Shown here: in pieces, positions 37,695 to 45,744 of the stretch
Position numbering within the stretch: position 1 is the first letter of the stretch
Layout: each line of letters opens with the position of its first letter
Source of the DNA: Streptomyces sp. NBC_01142
GTDB taxonomy: Bacteria; Actinomycetota; Actinomycetes; Streptomycetales; Streptomycetaceae
Assembly (NCBI RefSeq): GCF_026341125.1
Contig: NZ_JAPEOR010000001.1
Coordinates: 434,001-498,000 of the forward strand
Direction: 5' to 3'
Length of the DNA: 64,000 nucleotides
Translations under genes and position numbers: made by a program
The notes under the pieces: generated by a model
What the model was told of the DNA's origin: nothing
The model's input: the letters and a program-made list of their open reading frames with translations, nothing else
Databases searched by the model: none

Positions 37695-37930
37695 ACACCG
37701 AACGGGTCTGGTTCAAGTCGAGCTACAGCGGCACCGAGGGCGGCGCGTGCGTGGAAGTCGCCCTCGCCTGGCGCAAGTCCACCTACAGCGACAATGAGGG
37801 CGGCAACTGCGTCGAGGTCTCCACCTGCCCCGACACCGTCCACGTCCGGGACTCGAAGCTCAAGTCGAGCCCGGAACTCGCCCTCCCCGCCCGCGCCTGG
37901 GCGGAATTCGTCGCGCACGTCGGGGCTTGA
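37688..37930 (+). CDS. DUF397 protein with duplicated N-terminal module
   Basis: 80 residues. The family signature occurs twice: WFKSSYSGTEGGACVEVA and then WRKSTYSDNEGGNCVEVS, followed by the single VHVRDSK and AWAEFVAHV end. Such proteins are the small partner of XRE/DUF5753 regulators. The internal duplication of about 25 residues is unusual. Overlaps the regulator gene. Confidence 0.88.
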   Translation: MVNTERVWFKSSYSGTEGGACVEVALAWRKSTYSDNEGGNCVEVSTCPDTVHVRDSKLKSSPELALPARAWAEFVAHVGA

Positions 37931-38062
37931 GCCTCGGGGTTCGGGATTCGAGCCCCTTTCACCAAGGATTGGGTGGGGGGATTGTTCCCACCCACCCACA
38001 TGACCCTGGAGACCGAGGAGCTCAAGGAGTTCGCCGACTGAGGAGGCGATAGCCTCGCACGT

Positions 38063-38719
38063 ATGTCCCGTCGCAACCCGCTCCCGCCCCCTCCGCCGCC
38101 TGTCGAGATGCGCGCCTGGCCTGACCGTGAGGCGCTGCTCGCCGACCGGGCCAGGGCGATGGGCGAGTTGAGCAGGCTGAGCATCGGGGTGCCGCACCTG
38201 GTGCTGCTGTGGCTGACGGTAGCGGGCTTCGCGGTGGGGTGGGGGCTGGTCGGTGCTGCCCTGAAAATCTTCGAGGACGCCATTGACCCGCTGAGCTATG
38301 TGGGCGGCGCGCTCGTCGCGTGTATGGGTGCCGCCTGCATGATCCCGACCGGCTTCGTGATCGTTATCGGCATCCGCCGTGACATGCGGGTGAGTGAACG
38401 ACTGCGCCAGTGGTCGTCCTTGGACCGTGACGCGGTGGGCGATGCCCGCCTGCGGTCACCCGGCCTGAGTCTGTGCTGGTTCGTACCGTCGTTCCTGCTG
38501 TGCGCGCTGGGGCTGTGGATGTGCTTCGCGATCCCGGCGACGGCGCAGCCCGGCCGGGAGACGTACTCCGACGTTGCCTTGGCGATGGGGCTGGGCTTCA
38601 TCATCTGGCTGACGGGCCTGCTCGGCGTCGCGAAGGCGGTGAGCCACTACCGGTGGGCGGTGCGGCTGGTGCCGAGGCTTCCGGCCGGCGCAGAGGTGCT
38701 GGACGGGGCGCATCGCTGA
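38063..38719 (+). CDS. Four-helix membrane protein, left anchor of the variable island
   Basis: 218 residues, start MSRRNPLPPPPPPVEMRAWP. Transmembrane segments are predicted near residues 45-70, 78-105, 133-155 and 170-190, giving cytoplasmic ends. No known domain. The last roughly 130 bp of its conserved part (38541-38670) recur at 45552-45681 with only about six mismatches, showing that a second copy once existed in the island. Confidence 0.8.
   Translation: MSRRNPLPPPPPPVEMRAWPDREALLADRARAMGELSRLSIGVPHLVLLWLTVAGFAVGWGLVGAALKIFEDAIDPLSYVGGALVACMGAACMIPTGFVIVIGIRRDMRVSERLRQWSSLDRDAVGDARLRSPGLSLCWFVPSFLLCALGLWMCFAIPATAQPGRETYSDVALAMGLGFIIWLTGLLGVAKAVSHYRWAVRLVPRLPAGAEVLDGAHR
38541..38670. 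repeat. 130-bp direct repeat, copy A (within membrane gene)
   Basis: Matches 45552-45681 with about 6 differences by eye; offset exactly 7011 bp. Similarity stops abruptly at both ends. Confidence 0.85.
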
Positions 38720-38731
38720 TCGGGGACGAAG

Positions 38732-39739
38732 TCAGTCGATGTCCTGACCGTCGATCAGCCAGCTCGTTCCGGTGCGGGTGTGCTCGACTGCCAGATGTAC
38801 GTACCAGATCTCGTCGCTCGTCAGTGTCCAGGTAAGGCACGTGAGCCCATCGACATACTCGGAGACGGCGCCGGCGGGACAGTCGTCGGGTAGCTCTGCC
38901 ATCCTTCGGAGCAAACGCCAGACCGCTATGCGCCCGAGGGCGGTCGACTCTGAGGTGTAGGCGCCCTGTCCCCCCAGCACGCCCAGCAGCGTCGGATAGG
39001 CAACCGGGAAGGTCACGGGAACTGCCTGGGACGGCCGCTCGTGAATCGGGAGGCAGTGGAAGTGGCGGGAGGCAGCCTGAGCAGCTGTGCATCGCAGTGG
39101 CCCGGCGACCGCAGCGTACGAAGGGTTGTCCACTGCCCCGGGCAGCCCGGGTTCCGGCGCGGTCCAGGCGATGTCAGGGGCGTCGGTGTCGGGAAGCGGA
39201 AGAGGGATTCGATCCGTCACAGCATGTGTCGGGATGCCGGTGAGCCCACCTGCCGAACCATGGCGGTTGTAGGACTTCGGTGAAATTTGCGGGTTCCAGA
39301 ACGCTGCTTCCCATGATTCGAGAGCGAAAGGGATGTCGCCGAGCAACTCGGTGCCGAGTTCTGCGGCTGAGTTTGTGAGATCTTCACCGCGCATCACCCG
39401 GGCATGAGCGACAAGGTGCCGAAGCTCCGGATCAGTGAGACAAGGGCCCACCTGCCCCCAGGTCCAATGCTGCGCCAGGACCTCCCACAACAGGGAGGAG
39501 CGCTGCGACGATTGACGTTCCGTCAGGCGGGCGGCCTCCGCGGCGTACGGCGCAGGCGCTTCGACGATGAAGACACTGGCCACCGTGCCTCGCGCGCGCT
39601 CCAGATCCCTTCGCTCCGCTGGGTCGGTACTGCCGGCGAGGGCAACGTCGGCTTCCTCATGGAGCCGCAGCAACTCGTCCCAGTCACCGGCGTCGGCAAG
39701 TTGGTCGGACCGCCGGAAGCTGTCCTTCGGGTCGAACAC
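38732..39739 (-). CDS. Unrecognised 335-residue protein in toxin/immunity island
   Basis: GTG start with GAGGAG upstream. Helical N-terminal 60 residues (AGDWDELLRLHEEADVAL), then a domain containing WEVLAQHWTWGQVGPCLTDP and a C-terminal half with WRLLRRMAELPDDCPAG and WYVHLAVEH. No signal peptide or membrane helix. I do not recognise the family. Position downstream of a CdiI-type gene suggests an immunity or effector-associated role (inference). The last gene of the minus-strand group. Confidence 0.7.
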   Translation of the reverse strand: MFDPKDSFRRSDQLADAGDWDELLRLHEEADVALAGSTDPAERRDLERARGTVASVFIVEAPAPYAAEAARLTERQSSQRSSLLWEVLAQHWTWGQVGPCLTDPELRHLVAHARVMRGEDLTNSAAELGTELLGDIPFALESWEAAFWNPQISPKSYNRHGSAGGLTGIPTHAVTDRIPLPLPDTDAPDIAWTAPEPGLPGAVDNPSYAAVAGPLRCTAAQAASRHFHCLPIHERPSQAVPVTFPVAYPTLLGVLGGQGAYTSESTALGRIAVWRLLRRMAELPDDCPAGAVSEYVDGLTCLTWTLTSDEIWYVHLAVEHTRTGTSWLIDGQDID

Positions 39740-39741
39740 GG

Positions 39742-39758
39742 TGGTGGCTCCTCATGTG
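39742..39758. repeat. 17-bp repeat carrying a ribosome-binding site, copy A
   Basis: TGGTGGCTCCTCATGTG is identical at 39742-39758 and 45752-45768; on the minus strand it contains GAGGAGCCACCA just before a start codon. It marks corresponding points in the two tandem halves of the island. Confidence 0.6.
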
Positions 39759-39939
39759 GATTCCCAGTTGCCCATAGCAAGGAGAGCAGCCGGTGTCACA
39801 CGTGAATTGTAGGATTGGAAGTCTTCGCCTACGAGCTGGATCGATCAGCACGATGAGGTGGTGGCTGCCCTCGGACGCGTCGTTTCCGCCGCCGCCGATG
39901 GGCGCGATCGATCGCCCGGGGAGCGGCTTCCTGGGACGT

Positions 39940-40581
39940 TCAGCGTGAGCGCAGTCGTAGGGCCAGTTCCGCGAGCCAGGCACTGGGCGGGTACGGCTGC
40001 GGTGGGTCGACCTCCATGCCCAGTTCGGCGACAGCGATCGCGTAGTCGGACTCGTCGAGCGGCAGCGTGACCAAGTCGTGGACCTCGCCGGTCAGCTGAG
40101 CGATGAGACCAGCGTCAGTGTTGTCCAGGTAGTCCTGCGCGGCGGCGTCGTGGTCCTCGAACTCGTCCGGCATGTTCTGGGAGAACCAGCCGCCGAGGAA
40201 CTGGGCGAGCTCGGGAAAGCGAGCGTGCCACTCCCAGTGCGTCTGTGGGGTGGCCGGGGGCGGGGCCTGGCCGGTGTCCACACTCTCCCTGAGCCGGTCC
40301 GCGAGGCGGACCAGCCAGGCCTGGATCTCGGAGTCCGGCAGGCCGACATCGGGAACGGGGTAGAACTCGCCGAGACGCAGCCGGAGCCGGCCGGGCGGAT
40401 TGTCCGCGTACGCACGCAGCTGTTCCTCGGCGATCGGGATGGCCCAAGGCCGGGTGCGCCAGGTGTGCCGGAGATAGGCGGTCAGGGGCTCGTCGTCGTC
40501 GGCGGTGCGGCCTAGGTAGGCGCGGATGACGTGATCCAGCTCGCCGTACTTGCGGTCGTGTTCGCGCGGCTTCAAAGACAC
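39940..40581 (-). CDS. CdiI-type contact-dependent inhibition immunity protein
   Basis: 213 residues, start MSLKPREHDRKYGELDHVIR. Helical protein with ELAQFLGGWFSQNMPDEFED and the C-terminal AVAELGMEVDPPQPYPPSAW typical of the CdiI_2 immunity family, whose founding member neutralises an RNase A-like CdiA toxin. An RNase A-like toxin is encoded 440 bp upstream on the same strand. A truncated paralogue lies at 47014-47301. Confidence 0.82.
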   Translation of the reverse strand: MSLKPREHDRKYGELDHVIRAYLGRTADDDEPLTAYLRHTWRTRPWAIPIAEEQLRAYADNPPGRLRLRLGEFYPVPDVGLPDSEIQAWLVRLADRLRESVDTGQAPPPATPQTHWEWHARFPELAQFLGGWFSQNMPDEFEDHDAAAQDYLDNTDAGLIAQLTGEVHDLVTLPLDESDYAIAVAELGMEVDPPQPYPPSAWLAELALRLRSR

Positions 40582-40593
40582 GAGGTGCTGCCT

Positions 40594-40893
40594 CTAGAGG
40601 TAGATCGGGAAGGTGGCGTGGACGGTGAAGCCGTGCGGGCTGCTCGTGTCCCGCTTGAGGATCACGCGTGCGGCGCGCACGTCGATCGGTTCACGACCCG
40701 CGAGGACCATCGACTGGAGCAGTACGCGGCCGACCGGCTCGGGGCGGGTTGGCCAGGCGGCCTCGATGGTGAGGCGCTGCCGGGTCGATTGGGCGAGCCA
40801 CCGGTGGACGGCTTGTTCGTTGGCGGTCACGACCTCCTGGGTGGCCCATTGGGCGGTCTCCCTGTCAGGGTAGGTGGCCGCACGGATCAGCAT
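40594..40893 (-). CDS. Stand-alone RNase A-like domain fragment, catalytically degenerate
   Basis: 99 residues from ATG at 40893 with a perfect AGGAGG 4 bp upstream. MLIRAATYPDRETAQWATQE and VRAARVILKRDTSSPHGFTV align with the last about 100 residues of the toxin encoded next door. It lacks the N-terminal His/Arg part, and the final T-x-Y of the toxin is replaced by A-T-F. It is therefore probably not an RNase. It may be a decoy, an accessory to immunity, or a relic kept by selection. Confidence 0.75.
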   Translation of the reverse strand: MLIRAATYPDRETAQWATQEVVTANEQAVHRWLAQSTRQRLTIEAAWPTRPEPVGRVLLQSMVLAGREPIDVRAARVILKRDTSSPHGFTVHATFPIYL

Positions 40894-41020
40894 TCTTCCT
40901 CCTGCTTGGAAGGGTGTCGGATTCGAGGCAGGCGGAACTGCATCGTTGAGTGATCGCCGTATCCCGCTTGATCTGGACCGGGAGTCACCGAAGAGAGTTC
41001 GGGTGAACTCCACCCTCTCG

Positions 41021-42712
41021 TTACGGCGTTGGGTAGGAAGTGTAGACAACGAACGGCGGATCCAGGTTTCCGTCATACTTCAGCAGCGTTTTCACCCTTG
41101 TGGCGTCATTGACAGTCGCATTGTTGCCGTTTGCCAAGTAGTCGGCCTTGGTGACGGTTCGACCGGTAACCTCCCCACTGCTCTGGTTGGGGCGGGGCCA
41201 TTCAATGGGAAGTCTCTGGTCCCGTGGGTTCGAGGATGGCTGACGCGCCAACCATGCCTGAATTTCAGTACTGTTGCGATCGATGTTCCGTTGGGTGTAG
41301 CGCTGGGCGCTGGCAGGATCAGTAAACGTCGATGAGGAGCCTGGGAAGGGCTGGCCGTTGGGCCTCAGATCGTCGCGGAATCTCTGCAGAAGTTGTTCAT
41401 CGGTTTTTGCGGTGTGTTTGTCAATGGCGTGACTGTTGCCGATTCCCTCCTGACCGGCCAGGTCGATCCTGTATATGCCGTTATTTTTGTCGTTGGGGTT
41501 GGTCCATTGGTGTTCCTGCTTGAACTCGTTGAGGGATCTCTTGCCGAACACCATGGCGCGGGCCTCGCCGGCGTGGAATGTCGGTGCGCTGAGGTACGCC
41601 TCTTCAAGCGGCGTCATGAGTCCTTCTAGTCGGCTTTCGAGGCCGCTTAGCTTTCCTTCGTATTTTGTGACGGCGGCGTTCAGTGCGGCGGTATCAATGT
41701 TTAGGGTGATGCCCAGGCCGAGCTCCTTCCCCATGTTGAAAAGGCTCTTCCCGAGCTTCTTCAAATCGTCTACACCCACGCCGTCGCTTATGCGTGGGAG
41801 TGCTTCGAAAACCGCCTTCCGGTAAGTTCGCGCAATTTCCTGTACCGCTTCCGCGGCGGCCTCGGCGAATTCTCGCATGATCTTGCTGATCTTCTGGGTG
41901 GTATCCCAAAGGACAGACATTACAGGGTGGCTGCCGCCCGGGCCGCCGATGCTGTCATCGTGGCCCCACTCGTATCCTGCGGTTGACTTGCCCCAAGGCG
42001 AGGTGCCCCATATGGCACTGGCGAAGGTGCGCATAGCTCCTTGCCATTCGCCATTGCTCCTGTCGGTGATACTGCCTGCGGCCCCGGTGAGTTCACCGTC
42101 GATCTGCGTAACAGAAAACCCGGGCTGCAGCCAAGCAAGTGCGATCTTGTCGATTTGTAGATAATCGGGTAGCGGGAGGATGTCGCCTACTTTTCCCCAT
42201 CGATAGACCTTGTCCAACGCCTCGCGAAGAATATCCATGGCGAAATCTGGAACGCCTTCAAGAACCCAGGAGAACGGGTTGTCCGAGGCGTCATCCATGT
42301 CACCCCACTTCAGGTTGGTGATTCGTTGGTAATAGGGTTCCTTTTCGATCACGTTGGGCCGGGGGTAGATGGTGGGCTTTTTAGTCCCTGAGGGATGGCT
42401 GGCGGCCTCGGCCTTGGAGTAGTGGTTGGCGGTTTCGATGAAGCCGACTGAGGCACCGCCGACGCTTGCGACGGCCGTCGCCCAAACGTCCAAGAACTTG
42501 TTGCCTACTTCTACATATGCACTTGAGAATTTTTCCGCCGCCGTGCCGTAGCCGCCGCAGTCCATGTACATCATGAGTTCGAGATCGAAGTCCCAGGCGG
42601 CCTTGTGCAGACGACCCTGCTGCATGGCCATGATGCCTGAGACCCGTTTGAGATCCGACGGCTTGACGTCGAATCCGCCATTCTGTGCAGAAGGCGCCGG
42701 CGGAGTGGACAT
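41021..42712 (-). CDS. WXG-type polymorphic toxin with C-terminal RNase A-like domain
   Basis: 563 residues. The N-terminal roughly 110 residues are helical and resemble an ESX/type VII substrate leader. A long middle region follows, including WGHDDSIGGPGGSHPVM and helices to about residue 420. The C-terminal toxin domain (about 425-563) has HAIDKH (His428), arginines in LLQRFRDD, a STFTDPASAQRY core and VVYTSYPTP (Thr558, Tyr560). These match the His/Arg...Thr-x-Tyr set of CdiA RNase A-like toxins. Base composition is clearly less GC-rich than the neighbours, suggesting transfer. Overlaps the WXG100 gene by one base. Confidence 0.85.
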   Translation of the reverse strand: MSTPPAPSAQNGGFDVKPSDLKRVSGIMAMQQGRLHKAAWDFDLELMMYMDCGGYGTAAEKFSSAYVEVGNKFLDVWATAVASVGGASVGFIETANHYSKAEAASHPSGTKKPTIYPRPNVIEKEPYYQRITNLKWGDMDDASDNPFSWVLEGVPDFAMDILREALDKVYRWGKVGDILPLPDYLQIDKIALAWLQPGFSVTQIDGELTGAAGSITDRSNGEWQGAMRTFASAIWGTSPWGKSTAGYEWGHDDSIGGPGGSHPVMSVLWDTTQKISKIMREFAEAAAEAVQEIARTYRKAVFEALPRISDGVGVDDLKKLGKSLFNMGKELGLGITLNIDTAALNAAVTKYEGKLSGLESRLEGLMTPLEEAYLSAPTFHAGEARAMVFGKRSLNEFKQEHQWTNPNDKNNGIYRIDLAGQEGIGNSHAIDKHTAKTDEQLLQRFRDDLRPNGQPFPGSSSTFTDPASAQRYTQRNIDRNSTEIQAWLARQPSSNPRDQRLPIEWPRPNQSSGEVTGRTVTKADYLANGNNATVNDATRVKTLLKYDGNLDPPFVVYTSYPTP

Positions 42713-43011
42713 CAGGCAGCCCCCCAGCCTCGAAGCACGGCCCTATGGGCCTCGGTGTAATTCGCATGGCCTATGGTGACGACCTCATGCAGCCAGGCCT
42801 GGGCTGCCTCCAGGTCCTGCATCTGCTTGTCCCACTGGTCGAGCTCCTCGACGAACGCGTCGCGGGCGTCGCCCTTCCATGTGAGGACGACCTTCTCGGT
42901 GCGGTTGTAGAGCGTTTCGAGTCGCAGGTTGAGCTGCTTGAGGATGTCCTCCAGCTCGCTCGCCGCTTCGCGCAGAGTTGTGAAGCTGACGCCTATGTAG
43001 TCGTCGGCCAT
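42712..43011 (-). CDS. WXG100 family protein (ESX/type VII substrate or chaperone)
   Basis: 99 residues, near the canonical 100. Helix-turn-helix hairpin with the WxG motif as TWKGDARDAF. Starts MADDYIGVSFTTLREAASEL; coupled to the toxin gene (TGATG). Likely a partner for export of the toxin by the cell's ESX secretion system, which is not encoded in this window. Confidence 0.88.
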   Translation of the reverse strand: MADDYIGVSFTTLREAASELEDILKQLNLRLETLYNRTEKVVLTWKGDARDAFVEELDQWDKQMQDLEAAQAWLHEVVTIGHANYTEAHRAVLRGWGAA

Positions 43012-43039
43012 GTGTGGTCCCCGTGTGTGAGTCGGTTTC

Positions 43040-43429
43040 TCAGACGTCGAGTATTCGGCTGGCTGGTGTGAAAGAGGCGGTCCCTTCCGAGAGTTCGGCC
43101 GCCTCGCGGGCGGCGTCCACCTGGCTCTCGGCCTGGCGTAGCTGCCGCAGCGTGTCCAGCTCCTGCTGGGTGAAGCCGTCCCGGCTCATTCGCATGGCTG
43201 CTTCGAGAACTTTGAGGATCTCTCGGATCCGTACCGCATCCTCCGCCGCACCCTGGTGAAGCGCCCGGTAGCCCTTGGCCGCGTCGCCCTTCCAGCCCGC
43301 TTCGATACCGTCGACGATCGCGTCCATCCGCCGCACCTGGTTGTCCAGGTGGCGCTGCATCTCGTCGAGGTCTCCGGCGAGGTTGGTCAGATCATCGCCG
43401 GAGACGTCGAGATCGACTCTTTCGACCAT
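43040..43429 (-). CDS. WXG100-like protein
   Basis: 129 residues, ATG start with agggggaa upstream. The WxG turn is GWKGDAAKGYRAL; a long C-terminal helix follows (LRQLRQAESQVDAAREAAEL). First gene of the toxin group, 28 bp before the second WXG100 gene. The IS element ends 43 bp upstream of its start codon. Confidence 0.85.
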   Translation of the reverse strand: MVERVDLDVSGDDLTNLAGDLDEMQRHLDNQVRRMDAIVDGIEAGWKGDAAKGYRALHQGAAEDAVRIREILKVLEAAMRMSRDGFTQQELDTLRQLRQAESQVDAAREAAELSEGTASFTPASRILDV

Positions 43430-43472
43430 GGTTCCCCCTCCATGCAGTCGCTGATCACCCTCCGGACTCTAA

Positions 43473-45153
43473 CCTCGCTGTTTCGCTTCGGGTGGTTGAG
43501 GCGGTCTGATCGCGGCGGACCGGTGATTTCGTTTGCTTGTCGTCGGGTGGGCATGGCTGGGCCCCGGCGCTCGGGCCGGGTGCTCCAGGGTTCCTCGGGT
43601 CGTGGGTGGGCAGGGATGGTGCCGAGGTTCAGGTGGACGGCCGTGGCAGGGCCGTGAGGCGGGCGAATGCGCTGCTCAGTTCGTGCCGCCAGGGCCAGGT
43701 TGCGGAGATTCGCAGGTTAAAGCGGCGTCCGCCGCGGGTGATGCGGGCGGCGACGTGCAGCAGCCGGTAGCGGAGCTTCTTGGGTTCGGCGGTAGCCAGT
43801 TCGCTGTCCAGCAGGAGGACGCGCGTCCAGGCCAGCAGGTCGATTGCCGCGAGGCTGAGTTCGAGCCAGGCGGTGTTGATGGTGAAGTGGCGTGAGGGGA
43901 AGCGGCCGAAGCCTGTGGTCTTGCCCGTTCGGATGTGGTCCTCGACGGTGGCGTGCCCGCGGTGGCGGACTTCGAGGAACTGGGCGGAGCCGCCGGTGAA
44001 CGGTGTGTCGGTGAGGAACACCTGATGCCGCAGGCCCTCGTCCTGGTCGAACAGCGAGAGCTGGGCGCCGGGGTGTGGACGTTCCCGTCGGACGATGATG
44101 CGGGTGCCGGGCGGGTAGCCGTTCAGGTCGACCATGCCGGTCAGTTCGGCGACCTCGGCCCCGGCACGCAGGGTTCCGTCCTGGTCCAGGGCGGGATGCC
44201 AGACCTGCCCGGGCAGGGCCCGGACCGCGCGGCGGACCGGCTCGGTGACCGCGTATCCGACCGAGAAGAAGGTACGGATTCCTCGTGTCCGCAGGTTCCG
44301 GACGTGAGTGAGGAAGGCTTTCGCTCCTCCGGCGCTGTCGGTGCGGATCAGGATGTCGATGCCGTGCCGGTGAGCGTCGGGGATCTGTGCGAGGGCCTGA
44401 TCGAGGACTGTGATGTGATCGGCGGCGGTGTTGGCGCCGGCGTTGCCGGGCCGCAGCAGCCCGGACATGGCCTCACCGGTATTCGCCAGGAAACACAGCA
44501 GCGGGTGGTAGCCGAAGCCGCCTTTGTAGGTGGGCGCGGCCTCCTCCTTCTGGGAGTGGCACGTGATCAGCGTGGCGTCGATGTCCAGGACGAGACCGGG
44601 CAGTTCCTGCCCTGCGGCCCGGGTCGTGGGTATGCCGGTTCCGGTCTCGGCGGCCTGCAGCCAGGCCACTTCCCGGGCCTGGGCCCTTGCCGATCGCAGC
44701 GCAGCGAGTACGTTCTCGTCCGTGTCGGCGAGCAGCCGCCAGGCCGTGGGTGTCGAGGCGACCGGACCGAACACCTCTGCCTGGTCCCTGAGCACGGCCA
44801 GGTCGGCGATGGCTTCGCCGCCATCGGCAAGAGTCACCGCAAGGTCGGTCGCGACCCGGCCCGGATCGTGCCCGGTTGCGCGGGGACGAAGAGGCCGCAG
44901 CGCGGTGGAGTACGCGGTCGTCAGACCGGTGGCATCAGCGAGATCGGCGAGCAGACGTGCCCCGGCATGCCCGACCACCCCCGCTCCGTCAGCCGACACA
45001 TGGAGCTTGGGACGCGAACCGATACCCTGCACGCAGAAAGTGCCTTCCGCCTGGACCGACAGAACCCCTCGACAAGGTTCATCGTCCCAGCCCAGAAGGC
45101 ACTTTCGCGTTACCGCCCGTGATCCGGACACAGGTCCAAGTGAAACGCGCAGG
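43473..45153 (-). mobile_element. IS1380-family insertion sequence
   Basis: Proposed ends: an imperfect inverted repeat (12 of 18 positions) beginning CCTCGCTGTTTCGCTT at 43473, facing CCTGCGCGTTTCACTT read inward from 45153. CTAA directly flanks both ends (43469-43472 and 45154-45157) as a candidate target duplication. The 1681-bp length fits IS1380 elements. It lies upstream of the WXG/toxin genes, transposase reading toward them. Confidence 0.75.
43629..45032 (-). CDS. IS1380-family transposase
   Basis: 467 residues from GTG at 45032 (MQGIGSRPKLHVSADGAGVV); the frame is open up to 45176. DDE-type catalytic region: first Asp in GLVLDIDATLITCHSQKEEA, second in IDILIRTDSAGGAKAF, and the glutamate probably in HATVEDHIRTGKTTGFGRFP. 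The C-terminus NTAWLELSLAAIDLLAWTR is typical of the family. It appears intact, so the element may still be active. Confidence 0.9.
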   Translation of the reverse strand: MQGIGSRPKLHVSADGAGVVGHAGARLLADLADATGLTTAYSTALRPLRPRATGHDPGRVATDLAVTLADGGEAIADLAVLRDQAEVFGPVASTPTAWRLLADTDENVLAALRSARAQAREVAWLQAAETGTGIPTTRAAGQELPGLVLDIDATLITCHSQKEEAAPTYKGGFGYHPLLCFLANTGEAMSGLLRPGNAGANTAADHITVLDQALAQIPDAHRHGIDILIRTDSAGGAKAFLTHVRNLRTRGIRTFFSVGYAVTEPVRRAVRALPGQVWHPALDQDGTLRAGAEVAELTGMVDLNGYPPGTRIIVRRERPHPGAQLSLFDQDEGLRHQVFLTDTPFTGGSAQFLEVRHRGHATVEDHIRTGKTTGFGRFPSRHFTINTAWLELSLAAIDLLAWTRVLLLDSELATAEPKKLRYRLLHVAARITRGGRRFNLRISATWPWRHELSSAFARLTALPRPST

Positions 45154-45182
45154 CTAACAACACCCGCCGACAGCATGGCTGT

Positions 45183-45551
45183 TCAAAGCCGAGGCCCCGT
45201 GAGGTTAGTTACAGGGGGCGACCGATCAGCATCGTCGGGGCGCCCCGCCACGCGGGTCAGGAAGACCGTGGCCGCGTTCGAGCCGTGGGGCTTCACCTTG
45301 CGGCGGACCTCCTTCGGTTTCACCGCGCTGCCGCGCTTCTTCACCGTCAGGTTACCGATCTCGCGTTCGCGCAGAAGTGCCCTCAACCTCTTTATGTTGA
45401 AGGGGAGTTCGTCGGTGATCTCGTAGGGCGTTGCATACGGCACCGGGCGCCTTTCGTTCGAGGTGATGTACGCGATCGTCTCGTCTAGCAGGCCGCCTGC
45501 CACGATCTCCGCGACCTCCGCCACGAGGTGGGCCCGGATGATCACGCTGTC
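45183..45551 (-). pseudogene. 3' fragment of a SAM-dependent methyltransferase gene
   Basis: Reads RAHLVAEVAEIVAGGLLDET through VKKRGSAVKPKEVRRKVKPH and RNAATVFLTRV-like sequence, matching the last roughly 110 residues of the intact methyltransferase at 47421-48599. All of the catalytic part is missing. A one-base insertion near the 3' end shifts the last codons; without it the fragment would end PTMLIGRPL-stop. It is fused at 45551/45552 to a fragment of the membrane-protein gene. Confidence 0.85.
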
Positions 45552-45730
45552 CGGCGCAGCCCGGCCGGGAGACGTACGCGGACGTCGCCTTGGTGATGGG
45601 GCTGGGCTTCATCATCTGGCTGACAGGTCTGCTCGGCGTCGCGAAGGCGGTGAGCCACTACCGGTGGGCGGTGCGGCTGGTCTCGGGCTCCCCGCCCGCC
45701 CTCCGGCTCGCGGGCGGCGCGCAGCGCTGA
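45552..45730 (+). pseudogene. 3' fragment of the four-helix membrane-protein gene
   Basis: Nearly identical (45552-45681) to 38541-38670 of the intact gene, then a diverged tail to a TGA at 45728. It keeps the last transmembrane helix (GLGFIIWLTGLLGVAKAVSH) but has no start or first three helices. Confidence 0.88.
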
Positions 45731-45744
45731 CCCCGGCGCGTGGT

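Noticed and set aside
38000..38041. A 13-codon reading frame MTLETEELKEFAD before the membrane gene
   Set aside because: Too short, no ribosome-binding site. It could be the tail of a lost gene but cannot be supported.
37931..38062. tRNA T-arm-like piece (GGTTCGGGATTCGAGCCCC followed by CACCA) suggesting a tRNA-derived att site
   Set aside because: The T-loop pairing is wrong, no acceptor, D or anticodon arms are found, and no integrase is nearby. Treated as chance similarity.
43473..45153. Biosynthetic gene cluster or prophage in the island
   Set aside because: No assembly-line, phage structural or integrase genes are present; the only mobile element is the IS.
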